Numbered from the stretch's first letter, positions 43,997 to 55,643 are shown. The stretch is DNA of 64,000 bases from Gremmenia infestans (GCA_032629725.1 JAFEVB010000007.1:2108001-2172000), one strand, 5' to 3'. Notes: generated by a model from the sequence alone, not told the origin. Translations and numbers: made by a program.

Positions 43997-44404
43997 TGTA
44001 TTGGCTGACGCAAAGGGGGCGATATGCATGCGTTGAAAGTGAGGCGAGCAAGCGAGGTGGTGTGGTGAGATTCGGTTGAGTAGAGATGGGGGAAAGGCGA
44101 ATTTTGGTGTGCGAAGCGTGGAAAATCACTCTGGGGGAGCATCTGTCTTTATCTCTGCGTGGTGGAAGAAGCGGGGGAGCAGGGGTGAAGAGGGCGACCA
44201 TACTAGGTGAGGCTACGTTCACACGTACTTTGAGAGAAGCCGTGGATCAAATGATTCCTCGCGAGTGTGAGCATGCGGCTCTTCCCATGTCATGGCCATG
44301 GGCACATTGTATAGAAAGGAAATGGTAGATGAAAGCTCTCACACAGATCTTGCGCTGGGAACATGCGTCAACTGTCTTCTTACATTTTGCCGAGTAGGCA
44401 TAGG
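43997..44404. other. Intergenic between the zinc-finger gene promoter and acetyltransferase 3' end
   Basis: About 400 bp containing the leader of the zinc-finger gene. No independent gene supported. Confidence 0.4.
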
Positions 44405-45883
44405 TCATGAAAGTCCCAAGAATACTTCCTTCCCTTCCGCAATACATTTGAGTCCAAATTTCACATCCTCTGCCAACTTGTCAACCAGCTCTTCCTCGAT
44501 ATCGCCCTGCAACCACGTGACGGTGACACAAAGGCGTCCTCCGCTCACACTTGCAACGTTGAAGCTCACAGGAGGACCAGTCGCCATCCCTGACTGCGTA
44601 AAACAGTCTCTCTGGATCTTCCATTTCCCTTCAACTTCCTCGTTATTCATATTGCCTATATTAGAGAGCTCATATGTTTCTGCTCTTGGCTTCCCTATCT
44701 TTGATTGAAAATATTCATGCACGCTTGAGATGTAAGGTATCAAACCAACTAGATTGTCGTTCGGAAGTGCTGCAAGCTCGGCAGCCATTGCGGCGCGGAA
44801 ATCCTGTGCAATGTGCCATATTTCAAACGTGACCTGTTCCGGCGTCCTGGAAGAGCGAATTCGGGATATGATTTCTGGTGTATATGTTGAAGTGTGAGCG
44901 GAGACTTGCACACCCATTTCTTTGGTTGGGGACAATCCAGTAAGATGACGGAGAGAAAATGGTGTTCCAGAAGCGAAAGTTGTAGCCTCGGGTACGTGAG
45001 TTGTCAGGGAAGTAACGATCAACCCGTGAAGAAGACCCGTAATCGTTGCCTTTTGTTCCCTGCTCACCGCAAGAATTTTAGTCACAAGTTCGGGCTCTAT
45101 TGTCATGATCCGAACGCGGGACTTGTAATTCTGAATGTTTGCTGCCGAACAGGGCAACGCCGCCCATGGCGGGGAGGGGTCAGGGAACAACCACCGCGGC
45201 CGAATCTCGTTCCAGAGTTGCACAAGAAGGAAATACCAGGAAATTTTGAAGTCGATAGTCTTTTCCATTGCAGGCGGTAAGCTGATTGACTCTGGTACTT
45301 TGAGAATCCGACTTGTCAATTTGTCGCCCTCTGAGCTGTTCAAAGCGTGCAAGAAGGAGCGATGAAAGACGACTCCACTCAATCCGTCAGCCAGCGCATG
45401 GTGAAATGCGAAGATGGCATCGAAAGCCGACCCTTGAGAGGAAAGTGTATCAGACTGAACGATGATGACCTTCCAAGGAGGAAGGGTGCTTGGGTCTGGC
45501 CACAGCTCGGAATGTCTCTGTTCGAGGATTCTGGTTAACTCTTGCTCGTGTTCCTCCGCACTCGAAGTTTCCAGCGTTCGATAGTCAATACACTTTGAGA
45601 CATCGATGGAGTCTAGGCGGACGTATGCAGGGTCATTTTTGTCCTCGTTGATTATCCCACAGCACAACGCGGGGTGCTCGAGGATGACCTTAACCAATGC
45701 GGTTTCGATGGCAAGAGAAAACTCTCCAAAATCATGAGTGGTAGAATATCGAGCCGTGTTAGCTACGCATCTGTAGATTCCTAGATTATGCCTTGCGGTT
45801 GAGAAACGTTCTCTGGATCCGTCAGCTTAGATCACGGAAGGATTATTTACTTGCGCTCACATGTTACCCACAAGTCTCAACAT
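44405..45883 (-). CDS. Alcohol acetyltransferase-like (AATase / condensation-fold) enzyme
   Basis: About 476 residues from a 23-nt first exon (45883-45861) and exon 2 (45812-44405); donor GTGAGC, branch GCTGAC, acceptor ATCCAG. The join gives MLRLVGNIERFSTARHNLGIY, close to the usual opening of fungal AATase-family proteins. The catalytic HHxxxDG motif is present as FHHALADG near residue 145. A C-terminal part with SGMATGPPVSFNVASVSGGRL matches the second half of the two-lobed, CoA-dependent acyltransferase fold. It should acetylate a small alcohol or secondary metabolite, giving volatile esters or tailoring a product. It lies between a zinc-finger regulator and a HET gene, with no backbone synthase beside it, so pathway membership is open. 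Confidence 0.85.
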
Positions 45884-46843
45884 GATGATATCCTGTGTAC
45901 GATGGTACTAAAGGCTGGTTTTCAAACTAAGAACTACAAGAACGGCTCAGCAATAAATATTTGTTTCACATCACGGAAGAAACGGAATCTAGCCTAGATG
46001 GACAACAACCTGCGAGATGAATTTCCAAGCCCCCTCGGAAAGTGGATATACATTTCGCACGTGACCGAACAAATCAAATAAGTACTATATTTGCATTAGT
46101 CTAGCTTTGTTCCAACGTAGTCTTTGTTACACAAAACTTATACTGAAGTGCGTAGGAAAGAGCTGGCGAAACATTTCTAATATTGCATCAACGTTGTTCG
46201 TGCCAATGGAGCACCGCCTTGAGGAATTCAGGCTAAAAGTCTCCCCTGCTTGCCGGTGTGGGGCAATTATCTCACCAAGAACCAACCATCTCTAGACCAA
46301 CCTTAATATCTCTTTCGAGCTTGTCATCCTTTCACAAGTTACCTTTCGAAGAAGAGCTTCTATGAATCGGAACTCCTTTCACACTTCCACAGCCGTATCC
46401 ATTTCCCATACCTGCACCTTATCACGAGTCCAAAAAGAGTGATAACAGCATATTATCACACGCCAATCCTAATATGAAGAAAATACCTTTCTATTCGGAA
46501 AGCTGAGCAGAGCTGCTTTACTAGCAGTTTTGGTAATTCAAGGTGACTTTAGCTAACGCTAAGTTGAAGGCATATATTATTTCTGTGATATCCTCTTATT
46601 GTGGCAGTTCGCTGTTACCCTTTTCTTACTAAGTTGAATAGCAGAATAAGACACTAAACTTATTCTAGTAGTCTTTTGGCCTAGTTAGAAAGCTATTCAC
46701 TAGCTGGTCGCGCAGCCCTGTCTATTACCGTCACACTTACTAAGATTATTAATACCAACGACTTGTTATCGAGCAAGAAATAATCTGAATTAAACATAAA
46801 TAAATTAATCTAAAGGAAGAAATACTTAAATAATTGAGATACA
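45884..46843. other. AT-rich intergenic region
   Basis: About 960 bp becoming strongly AT-rich from 46480 on (TTAGCTAACGCTAAG-type strings). Looks like decayed sequence; no gene or repeat ends recognised. Confidence 0.4.
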
Positions 46844-49045
46844 CTACTCTTCCCGCGATAGGTTTTGGTATACAGCTGGTTCATAAAGCCTTTCAAAGAT
46901 ACCGATTCTTCTCCACACATTTCCTCCCTCACCCTTCACGGGAACAATTACTAGACCTGAATCAATATTGTGGGGCTTCATAGACCCTAATTGGCCAGCA
47001 CGAGCAGTCCAATTCACCATTGGAAAACCCCATATCTTCAAAGATGGGTTGACTGGCTCGTCTGGCCACCATTCATCACAAAGACGGCATTCGGTACCAT
47101 CTAGGTTACAAAGGATGTGTGACGGGGGTGCATCATTCCACGATTTCCGCCATCTAAATTGCTGAAGAATCCCACGTATAGTCAGAGTGCCACTGGAGAT
47201 TTGACCTGTCCCAAAAGCCCCAGGATTCGAATGGGTTACTTGTACATCGATGACTTTTGCTCTCCATTCTTTGTCGAATCCGTTTCTGGTAATTAAATAA
47301 TCACCCAGGCTACCATTTATCGATGCCCAAGACCATGAAGGTGCAATATATACTGCGGGTTTCGGCATCGAAGATAAATTGGCAGACCATAGAAGCTCCA
47401 TTACCAAATCCTCCCTCCACAGACCAGCTACATTGTTGAAGTTGTTACAAAGTTGAATGGCCTGAACCATACCAGACATAGCAACAAGCCTGTCGTCAGG
47501 TTTAGTCAATGAGCATGACATATAAGAGTTCCTGACGATCTCCCACGCTCTGCAGAATTTGTCTACACTTAAGCCTCCTTGCTTAAGTGTAAGCGTGGTA
47601 AAAGCGTCTTTTACTCCATCAGATTCGAGAAGGTTTGGTCGAACTCCGTAGGGCCATTCTTCAGATGCCTCCATTTGGCGGCATTCCCATGAGATCATTC
47701 GGTTTCCGTACTTAATGATCCTCGGTGAGAGCAAGCGTTCTTGAAGTGCCCATCCTCTAGTTTCCAGAATAGGCTTTTGTCGTGGTACCTTTCCCCATTC
47801 TCTTTCTGCGTCCAAATCGAGTTTGTGAATATACAGACCCTCCTCCTTATCTCCTGTAACTCTGCAAGGAAACGATGAAAAAGAGTTACGTTCTACAAAG
47901 CAACCAGAGTGACTATTCTCCGCCGCCGTGGCTAAAATAGTACACACGGAGTTTTGATAGATGTCGGCCATCCTAACAGATTCCCGCGCCCAATCTTCTT
48001 GCGAGTCCTGAAAAATACAGAGCGAGTCGATCCACAGATAATGAAATCCAAGGCGATAGCTAATGATTATGGCATCTCGAAAAGTCTTTGGCAAAACACC
48101 TATGTAAAGTCCGCTGTATAAAGCCCCACAAGATTCTGCCGTCAATTTCATTGTTGGGATTGTCCCCCAGCAATGACTTAGAGTCATGTAAACAACATCT
48201 TGAGCCAACTCTTCTGAGCGTCTTAGAGATGCTATAATCTGGTTTTGTTTCATTCCAATTTCTATGAGACGAGTCGGCAGTCCTTGTTCGCGGGTGCTAA
48301 GTTCGCGGCAGAGCTCATGGTCTGCTAAGCATTGATTTAGCCAGCACTTTCCGAGCTCGAAAGTGGAGTCCGAATTGGTATACACCGCGAATTGTGCTGG
48401 AATATCCTGGTCAACAGGTGTAAATGGCCATCCAGGAGGTCCGCCGTAGGCGTTCTTCAATAGCCTCTGATTTACAGTCACGGAAAGACTAGCGACCAAA
48501 GTGCCGTCTTTGGGATTTCGTTGACCATTTTTCCTATGCCGTCCTGAAAAAACTCGCATTGGAAAGTAGGGACTCAAAAATCCATGCCAATCATTGTTCA
48601 TCTCAGATGGTGGCAGCGTGGTACGTATTTCGATTGTCAGGCGACACCTGCGCAGACGATTGTTACTGAAATTGCCAGTCTTGGATTCCTTTTCTTGTAA
48701 TGCGCCCCAGATGAGAGTACAGAGATGGCATGACTTGGATGAGGCACTGCTCCCTATTTCAAGCATTGAAAGGTGCGAAAATAGCTCACAGTCCCTTTCC
48801 ATTGTCTCTTGTGGAGTTGACCGAAGGATATTTGAACGGTCAACGAGATTCTGACAAGTTGAGCATAGCACATGAGGTTGAATGAGTCGATTATACATAG
48901 ATCTGCCCAACTCCCCTTGGCTAACATCTGAGGCTAATTGAATCGAATGCCCACTAAAGTCTGCGTGGGAGATATCACTTCGCGATGCAATCCGCAACGA
49001 ACGTCTTGCACCCGTGAGGCAGGAGGTTTGATCTCTTGGATCCAT
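46844..49045 (-). CDS. HET-domain (heterokaryon-incompatibility-like) protein
   Basis: Intronless gene of about 733 residues, taking the ATG at 49045 (MDPRDQTSCLTG); the frame is open further upstream but without a better start. An N-terminal cysteine-containing region (LCSTCQNLV, SCHLCTLIWGAL) is usual for the group. The HET domain runs at about 283-430: YMTLSHCWG, LPKTFRDAIIISYRLGF, YLWIDSLCIFQDSQEDW and MADIYQNSVCTILATAA. Further on come the post-HET landmarks RGWALQERLLSPRI, ISWECRQ, VAGLWREDLV and APSWSWASINGS (about 568). HET proteins trigger incompatibility cell death after fusion of unlike strains, or related immune-type responses. The partner locus is not visible. A relic of the same family lies at 25.6 kb. 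AT-rich flanks mark it as accessory. Confidence 0.92.
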   Translation of the reverse strand: MDPRDQTSCLTGARRSLRIASRSDISHADFSGHSIQLASDVSQGELGRSMYNRLIQPHVLCSTCQNLVDRSNILRSTPQETMERDCELFSHLSMLEIGSSASSKSCHLCTLIWGALQEKESKTGNFSNNRLRRCRLTIEIRTTLPPSEMNNDWHGFLSPYFPMRVFSGRHRKNGQRNPKDGTLVASLSVTVNQRLLKNAYGGPPGWPFTPVDQDIPAQFAVYTNSDSTFELGKCWLNQCLADHELCRELSTREQGLPTRLIEIGMKQNQIIASLRRSEELAQDVVYMTLSHCWGTIPTMKLTAESCGALYSGLYIGVLPKTFRDAIIISYRLGFHYLWIDSLCIFQDSQEDWARESVRMADIYQNSVCTILATAAENSHSGCFVERNSFSSFPCRVTGDKEEGLYIHKLDLDAEREWGKVPRQKPILETRGWALQERLLSPRIIKYGNRMISWECRQMEASEEWPYGVRPNLLESDGVKDAFTTLTLKQGGLSVDKFCRAWEIVRNSYMSCSLTKPDDRLVAMSGMVQAIQLCNNFNNVAGLWREDLVMELLWSANLSSMPKPAVYIAPSWSWASINGSLGDYLITRNGFDKEWRAKVIDVQVTHSNPGAFGTGQISSGTLTIRGILQQFRWRKSWNDAPPSHILCNLDGTECRLCDEWWPDEPVNPSLKIWGFPMVNWTARAGQLGSMKPHNIDSGLVIVPVKGEGGNVWRRIGIFERLYEPAVYQNLSREE

Positions 49046-49516
49046 GGCTAGAAATCGAAATTGTCGCAGATTATCTTTGCAGGCTAATGAAATTAACAAA
49101 TTATTGAGTGTGCTATTGTGTTGTCTCCGATCCAATATGGTTGGAGATGTCTTGGGGCTATTGTTGCCTAGCCACTGCGAGATCTCGTGATCATGAGCCA
49201 CCAGATCAAAAGCACCTGAACGTAGATTACAGGGGTAAGAACACCACAATATTTGAGCAATTTTCAAAGTGCTTAGAGAATTGTAAAACTTCCAGGATTA
49301 GTCAAAATAGGTTATAGGCCATGAATCTGGACTTTTCCTCCTCAGTTCGTGGCATACTAAAAGGAGACGGAAGAGTCATACATGAAGAGAACGGAATAGT
49401 CACAGCCGTTGGGGGAAAAAGATCACCGGAACTGTCCTGCGCTTTATAAGGATAGGTCGCAGTCGCACACAGAGCAACCCCACAAGCTTTTTCGCAAGCG
49501 CCTGCAAAAGAGCCTC
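49046..49516. other. Intergenic, HET gene promoter side
   Basis: Upstream region of the HET gene, mixed composition. No separate gene supported. Confidence 0.35.
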
Positions 49517-49976
49517 CTATCTCGGGCGCTCTCCTGGCACATATGGGAATTCTTCATTCTCTGCGGGATCAATATCAAGCCAAGCTGCCGATTCGACAAG
49601 CGACGCTAATGACGGCCAAAATTTGAAAGGAACAAAGTCATCGCATTCGGAATCTCGCTCTACCGGTTGGTAATTACTCGGTTCGGAATCTAAGACATCT
49701 GCAGAGTACAGAATCTCACCTATGGTCGGATTAGTGATTGTTTCCTGTTCCTGTTCCTGATAAGCGGTTGCTGGAACCAGCTTGCATACGATGGGAAGGC
49801 ATTAGGTGTGATACCCATCCTAACGCATGGCCGTCGTACTGGAAATGGTCCACATTCGCGACTGCGAGTCTGCGATAGCGTGTCATTTCCAAAACCTTTA
49901 ATCGGTGTCTTTGAAACCCGAAGAGCTTAAGAGAAATCCTGCATGGCGTTAAACAATGTTTTCCCAGACAGTCCAA
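49517..49976 (-). pseudogene. Gene fragment of unknown family with conflicting frames
   Basis: On the minus strand a frame from about 49788 to a TAG ending at 49517 is strongly protein-like: TITNPTIGEILYSADVLDSE, ECDDFVPFKFWPSLASLV and WLDIDPAENEEFPYVPGERP. Immediately upstream, from 49976, another frame also looks coding (RHRLKVLEMTRYRRLAVANV, FQYDGHALG), and a third gives GITPNAFPSYASWFQQ. No single splice model joins them, so one or more frameshifts or a lost intron are likely. It may be the acidic C-terminal tail of a decayed gene. Family not recognised. Confidence 0.35.
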
Positions 49977-51045
49977 TCATTGCCAGTGTCACACATATGT
50001 TTTAGGAAGGGATTCAAGGGTGCCGATGTCCTAAATGGAATGAGTTAAAAGAGTACTTTTACAGTAATGCCCGAACGTGAGAAGTGGATATCATCTCTAC
50101 GCCTGATAGGAATAGCATTAAGCGAGACCGTATAAGTAAGTAAGATAGTATAATATTAGACTTCGAAAAGGGCGATTACTAATACGGATAAAGTATAGTG
50201 GCCCATTTTAATCGACCTAAGTTTAATTTAATTAATAGAAGGCCGATTGAGGTAGACGTATATAGAGAAACCGATTTGAATAAGGATAACCAATTACGAA
50301 TAACTAAAAATCGGCAGAGCCTAAGAATGGGAATGGGATACGGTACACCTAGAACACGAACCCTGTGTTAACTGTACTAGTCACGTCAAAGTTGCATGTT
50401 TTATACTTCCGTACTCCCCCCTCTCTCTGTCTCCGTCCGAGAAATACTCTGCCGAATGAATTGGCGTGCACAGGCGAATTTTTGACCAATTTTAGTGTGC
50501 ACGCTAATTCATTCGGCAGAGTATTTCTCGGACGGAGAGGCCCCCCGCCCCCCCCTTAATAAAGGTTAATGATCATTCGCCCCACCGTGTAAAAAGGGGA
50601 ATTATTAGAGCCGGCCGGCCATTCAGTAACTTCCGGGCCCCGTCTTCTATGACTTGCATTAGCCTAACGTTATACCTATTGTAGCCATACATTCTATCTC
50701 CTCTTGACATTATGTGTTCAACCGTTTCGCTAAGGCGCGCATAGTTGGTCTATGCTCTCTGGAGAATATCATAAGACTCTACTTTGTGCGGCGGCAAAGT
50801 GGTTTAAGCCCTGCTTTTTCTATAGGAAGGATTTACGGTGATAAATAGTTATCTGCTCTTCAAGTCTAGATTTCAGATATAAACCTTTTTATCCTAACTC
50901 TGACTCCTTATATAAAATGCTTTTATAGAAACCGTCATAGAACACAGAAGTAAGCCATAATCAGTTTACGCTTTTAAATTGAAGTTCAAACTTTTACATT
51001 TAGCCAGGCAGTATTTTTCTCGGCAGCCAGCTCATTTCATCAAGT
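49977..51045. other. AT-rich region holding a foldback repeat
   Basis: From about 50050 the sequence is TA-rich with dense stops (TTTAATTTAATTAATAG near 50225). It contains the hairpin element annotated separately. No coding frame supported. Confidence 0.4.
50430..50538. repeat. Foldback element: 42-bp near-perfect inverted repeat with 25-nt loop
   Basis: The left arm 50430-50471 (starts TCTCCGTCCGAGAAATACTC, ends GGCGTGCAC) and right arm 50497-50538 (starts GTGCACGCTAATTC, ends TCGGACGGAGA) are reverse complements with one mismatch (TTGGCG against TTAGCG). The loop is 50472-50496. The mismatch is a G/A transition. A cruciform or hairpin of this length in AT-rich DNA suggests a small MITE-like foldback element. 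The flanks are C/T-rich on the left and C-rich on the right, and no clear target-site duplication is visible. Confidence 0.85.
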
Positions 51046-52279
51046 CTAGCTGACCTCCCACCGAGTAGTAATTTTGATCGCCTTCCCCTGCGACGCATTA
51101 TCATCGCTCTCATCAGATGTTCCCGTATGTGTTCCGTCACCACTCCAGCCCGCTGATCCTGGAGCCTTCACTGTCGAGCTGGTCTGCCCTTTCTGCTGGT
51201 CGTGAAGATTTGTCAAAGGCATCTCACCATCCGGCATGCGCTCGAATGTGTTGGAGCCTGTTGTGCCTCGTGTTCGGTTGTTTGACCCGAACCATGAACG
51301 CTGACCGAAGAAATGCTTTACTAGATGCCGCATAACGGGTAAACAGGCGTTGATGATGGCGAGGGAGGGCTCGGTGACTGTCCAAAAGACCGGGTTGATC
51401 ATGTTATAGCTGATGTCGGAGAAATCGAGAGTAATAAGGGATTGCATGCGGACGATGGAAATAATGCAGATCCTATGCGATCCAGGGTTAGCTAAAGTGT
51501 CTTTCTTCTCTTTGTCTCTCGGTATCACCACCTACAGAAGACCAATCGCAAAAATACCACAGATTCCAATCTTTGACGACCTCGGCATCTTCAGCTTCCA
51601 GATCGTTGGAATGGGGAGAAGCAAGATCGCAACATCAGTTATCAAGTTGATGGCACCAATAGCCGTGTATGCGCCTGGTCTATCCCCGCACGACCCTTTG
51701 ACAGAAATATTCCAGTTGAAGTTGAAGGGTTTACAGATTAAGAAGACCTGCAATATATTCGCAGTCCACCAAGCAAGAACAATACCAATCATGATCTTGA
51801 CGGCGAGGATGAAGCCTTTGTTGATGAAAATGCGAAGGTAAAAGAATAAATAGGAGAATTTGGCCAAAGTTTGAGCTGTACCATATATGATTTGGTATGC
51901 CACAAGCATCTGCGAAGTGTTAGCCAGATCCCATTCCAGGAACATCTAGACGTGACCTGCAGTAGAACGGCAAGATTGCCAGGAGGGATCTCAGTGATAT
52001 GAATTCGCATCCCAAAAATTGCATCTGCGATTTGGATCGCAAATAAAGCAAATACACAAAGCTGGAGTGGGTATTAGTTGGGAATGGTTGCTGATTCAAG
52101 GGAAATACCAAGCAAAGAATAATAGTATAATCATCCCACCATAAAGGAACTTTGCGCGTATTCCTTGCGAGCAATCGAAGTATGACTGCGATAGTAGCGA
52201 GAGTGATGAAAATTGTGTTTACAATAACCTCACTCCGCACGATTGCGATGTCTCCTATAGGATAGTGCTTCAAAGTCAT
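51046..52279 (-). CDS. Seven-helix rhodopsin-like (SAT4-type) integral membrane protein
   Basis: About 358 residues from four exons: 52279-52109, 52061-51957, 51909-51536 and 51472-51046 (171 + 105 + 374 + 427 nt). Seven hydrophobic segments are visible: VIVNTIFITLATIAVILRLL followed by RKVPLWWDDYTIILCL, then FALFAIQIADAIFGM, QTLAKFSYLFFYLRIF, IMIGIVLAWWTANILQVFLI, AINLITDVAILLLPIPTIW, IGICGIFAIGLLICIISIVR and NPVFWTVTEPSLAIINACLP. 'WDDYTIIL', 'FYLRIF', 'INLITDVAILLLPIP' and 'E.SLAIINACLP' are hallmarks of the fungal rhodopsin-domain / SAT4 family, related to Pth11-like receptors. The N-terminal CFEM domain of some relatives is lacking. The C-terminal tail is polar (Ser/Thr/Gly). Role in sensing or transport is unknown. 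Confidence 0.9.
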
Positions 52280-53715
52280 GATGAGCGTGTTCGAAACTCA
52301 CCGGAAGAAGAAAGAAAAAGAGAACGAAAAAGTAGAAGTAAACTTATAGGATAGAAGTCGCAAGAAGTAACGAACTGACACAAAGCAACTGTATGTCGCC
52401 AGAAAGCCAATGCCGAATCAGCAAGGTACTAGATGCATGCGTGATCCCAATGCTATGCGTGCACTTAAGAGGATAGAAGAATGCGTATTCCGTATAAAAT
52501 AAAGCATTGACCTCCGTATTGATTATAACAGTTGCCGAGAATAGATACTAGAAATAAAACAGCCCCCTAGAGGTCAAAGTTTATTCGTGGGGATTTTTTT
52601 ATACAAATTACTATGACAAAAGAATCCTAATACGTAATTCTTACCCAACCACTGGACCTGCAAGGTCACTGCAACACGGAACAGGGGCTGCTCGTTACCC
52701 GGATCCCACGAAGTAACGCTGCAAGCAAGCCTCCCCTGCCATGTTCTTCTTAGCGAGATAATTATGTCTGGGACGAAATGTTCATCACATACATACGTAC
52801 GATTACGCAAATACCTCAATATCACGCAATCTTGACACTTTGAAATCTCACAGATCATCAATGGCCCGATGATATTGAAATTGATGTACGTCTAGCTGGC
52901 CTCGCTAAGCATCTGGACTCTGGGGACGTGGACGTGGACGTGCTAAGCTAAAAATTTGTATATAACGTACTGTAATCAGAAAGCATTTTACACTCGATAG
53001 CGAGGCTAGGAGGCCTGGCTTTCACCTCTAATTAGGGCAGACTACTAGAAAGATATATACCTGGGGATGATTATGATTAAACCGAAGGCGTGAATATTAA
53101 GACTAGAGTACAAGGTCGTAAGACATATGCCGCTTCGAAGAGCCGAGGCAAACGAAAGATGTACCGGTACTAGCAATACGCCCATGAAATACAGATAATT
53201 GAGACCCAAAACAGCCAGAATGCCAGCAGAATGCTTGTAAGAGAGTTCGGGAGTCAACTTGTTCGAGAGAGCATTGATAACCGCGCCTCGTCTAGTGCTT
53301 CCATTCCTGCAAATTTTCAGATCCATGTATCTGTTACTTCGTTCTAGGCGTATCTATTGTGCCAAGAATTCTATAGCAGGGTGGTAAAGAATAGTGGTGC
53401 GAAGTAAACGCAACAAAGCAAGGGCCCCCTTGCCTTGCCTTGGTCTTCTTGGCACAATAGATACGTCTGGGGCGAAGTACCAGTATCAGTCCACCGGAAC
53501 CCCAGCACTCGATTCGGAAAAAATCCCGCGGCCCTTTATGCATGTACGGCAGCGGAACATACCATTGATCGCCAACTGGAATTCCCCATAAAGGGTACGA
53601 GCCTTCTTAAAAGTCTGAACCTTGAAGTAAACAAGGCCCCCTCCAACGTTGCTTACACCTTTTTTATATTGTTACTCCTTATTGAATTTTCGACTTTGGT
53701 TTTCAAACGGCAAAT
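52280..53715. other. Intergenic between divergent rhodopsin-like and GMC genes
   Basis: 1.4 kb. Two minus frames of 95 and 93 codons (52574-52861, 53045-53326) have no motif. The right half contains an inverted repeat annotated separately and a CTTGCC/GGCCCC patch. A partly TA-rich composition suggests decay of an older insert. Confidence 0.4.
53349..53465. repeat. Inverted repeat with 20-nt perfect arms
   Basis: CGTATCTATTGTGCCAAGAA at 53349-53368 is the exact reverse complement of TTCTTGGCACAATAGATACG at 53446-53465, separated by 77 nt. Pairing continues weakly outside the arms with G/A-type differences. It may be the ends of a small non-autonomous element about 250 bp upstream of the GMC oxidoreductase start. 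Confidence 0.8.
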
Positions 53716-55643
53716 ATGTCTGTCCTGGAATATGATTACATCGTAGTGGGTGGTGGTCTCGCTGGGTTGGTCGTTGCGAATAGACTGAGTGAAGATCCGC
53801 AAAAGAAAGTCTTGGTCATTGAGGCCGGTGCGGATCACAAAGACAACCCTCGAGTCAACACTCCCGGTTCGACCTGGCTCCTTAATTCAACTGCCTTTAC
53901 TGAGATTATTAGGTCTAATGACATCCTTGTACGGTGACCCTGAGTATGACTGGCAATTCATGAGCCCCCCTCAGGTGCGTCTTATGGCGCCATATTTTGG
54001 AATGAGATGTGAGAATTGACGGCATATAGCCTCATGCCAATTATAGACAGATCGCATGTCCTCGAGGTCGTGCACTAGGGGGTAGCTCAGCAATTAACTT
54101 TTCCGCAATCTTCTACCCATCGAAGGGAAACTTCAATGCCTGGGCCTCACTTGGCAACCCGGGATGGAATGGCGAAGATATGGCACCTTACTTTCAAAAG
54201 TACCATACATTCCACCCGCCATCTGAAGCTGTCACAAAGCAGCTATCTTTGGACTATGTGGATGCGAGTGCTCAAGGTCGTGACGGGCCTTTGCCGGTAA
54301 TCTTTGGCGATGGGTATGGGCCATTCAACGAAGCTTGGGTAGAAACCTTCCGCGAGCTTGGTTATCACCTACCTAGTGACCCTATCAAGGGAGAAAAGCT
54401 TGGTGCATTCACGGTTCCTCTCTCAATCAACCCCGAAAACAATACTCGTGCATATTCCGCCAGTGCTTATTACTCCGAGGAAACTCGCAAACGACCAAAC
54501 TTGACAGTTCTCACCCAGACCGCAGCCGAGAAGATCATCCTGGAAAAAGATGCAGACGGATCCGCTGTTGCAACCGGTGTGCAAATAATTTGCAACGATG
54601 AACGGAAAACATATCTGGCAAGGAAAGAAGTTATCTTGGCAGCTGGTGCCATCCAATCGCCCCAACTTCTGGAACTCTCTGGTATTGGTGGAAAGGAGCT
54701 ACTTGCGAAGTACGAGATCCCAGTCACTGTTGACCTCCCATCTGTTGGGGAAAACTTCCAGGATCACCCTTTCGCAGGAATCAGTTGGGAAATAGCTGAC
54801 GACCAAGCTTCTGGGGACATCCTTCGCGACCCCAATATTGTTGAAGCAGTCCTCAGGTTATACCAGGAAACAAATGGTGGCCCCATGAATGGCACACCAA
54901 TCAGCGCTTCCTACATGCCGATGGTAGACATCAACGGCGAACTGAGCCGTGAAAGTATAGAGAAGCTTCTCGTCGAACACCTTGATAATGTGGACTATGC
55001 GACATTACCCGGACAGAAGCTCCAATATGAGGCCTTACGCAAACAATTGCTCGATCCGAAGGAGTCTTCGGCGGAGTACATGTCTCTGCCTTTGCAACTT
55101 AATATGGGTAAGAAGACAGACATGCCTCTTCTTTTCTCCAAGATCTCCAAGGGAAACTACTATTCCATTATTGTCATGATCAACCACCCTTTCTCGCGGG
55201 GCGTTGTTCACATCGAGTCGAAGGATCCCAAGGCACATCCCATCGTTGATCCACGTTACCTGTCGCATCCATTGGACCTCGAAATCCTAGCTCGCCACAC
55301 ACAATATCTCGAGAAGATTATTTCGACGGCGCCACTTTGCAATCTTCTGAAGAAAGGAGGACGACGGATCCCTGATGGTGCAGACCCCACAAGTCTGGAT
55401 GCGGCCAAAGAGATTGCCAGAGAACGGCTGTTCACCGCGTTTCATCCTTCTGGGACTTGTGCGATGATGCCGCGAGATATTGGAGGAGTGGTAAACGAGA
55501 AACTGGTTGTTTATGGAACAAAGAACTTGCGAGTGGTGGATGCTTCGATTTTCCCGATTGAGCCGCTGGGAAATATTCAGGCGAGTGTTTATGCTGTTGC
55601 AGAGAAGGCTGCGGACTTGATCAAGGCGGATTGGGTACCTTGA
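53716..55643 (+). CDS. GMC-family FAD oxidoreductase (glucose-methanol-choline)
   Basis: About 601 residues from exons 53716-53866, 53913-53974 and 54051-55643 (151 + 62 + 1593 nt). The N-terminus is the FAD-binding Rossmann motif YDYIVVGGGLAGLVVANRLS, then VLVIEAG. After the second intron comes the GMC signature 1, PRGRALGGSSAINF; signature 2 is GAIQSPQLLELSGIG near residue 250. The C-terminal HPSGTCAMMP (catalytic His) and NIQASVYAVAEKAADLI complete the fold. No signal peptide, so an intracellular enzyme is likely, unlike secreted glucose or aryl-alcohol oxidases. It should oxidise a primary or secondary alcohol using FAD; substrate unknown. Intron 2 ends at the second AG (GACAG), needed to keep the frame. 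Not part of an obvious cluster. Confidence 0.92.

Noticed and set aside
42616..55643. Zinc-finger factor, acetyltransferase, GMC oxidoreductase region as a biosynthetic gene cluster
   Set aside because: No backbone enzyme (PKS, NRPS, terpene cyclase, DMATS) or precursor peptide is visible, and HET and rhodopsin-like genes interrupt the run.
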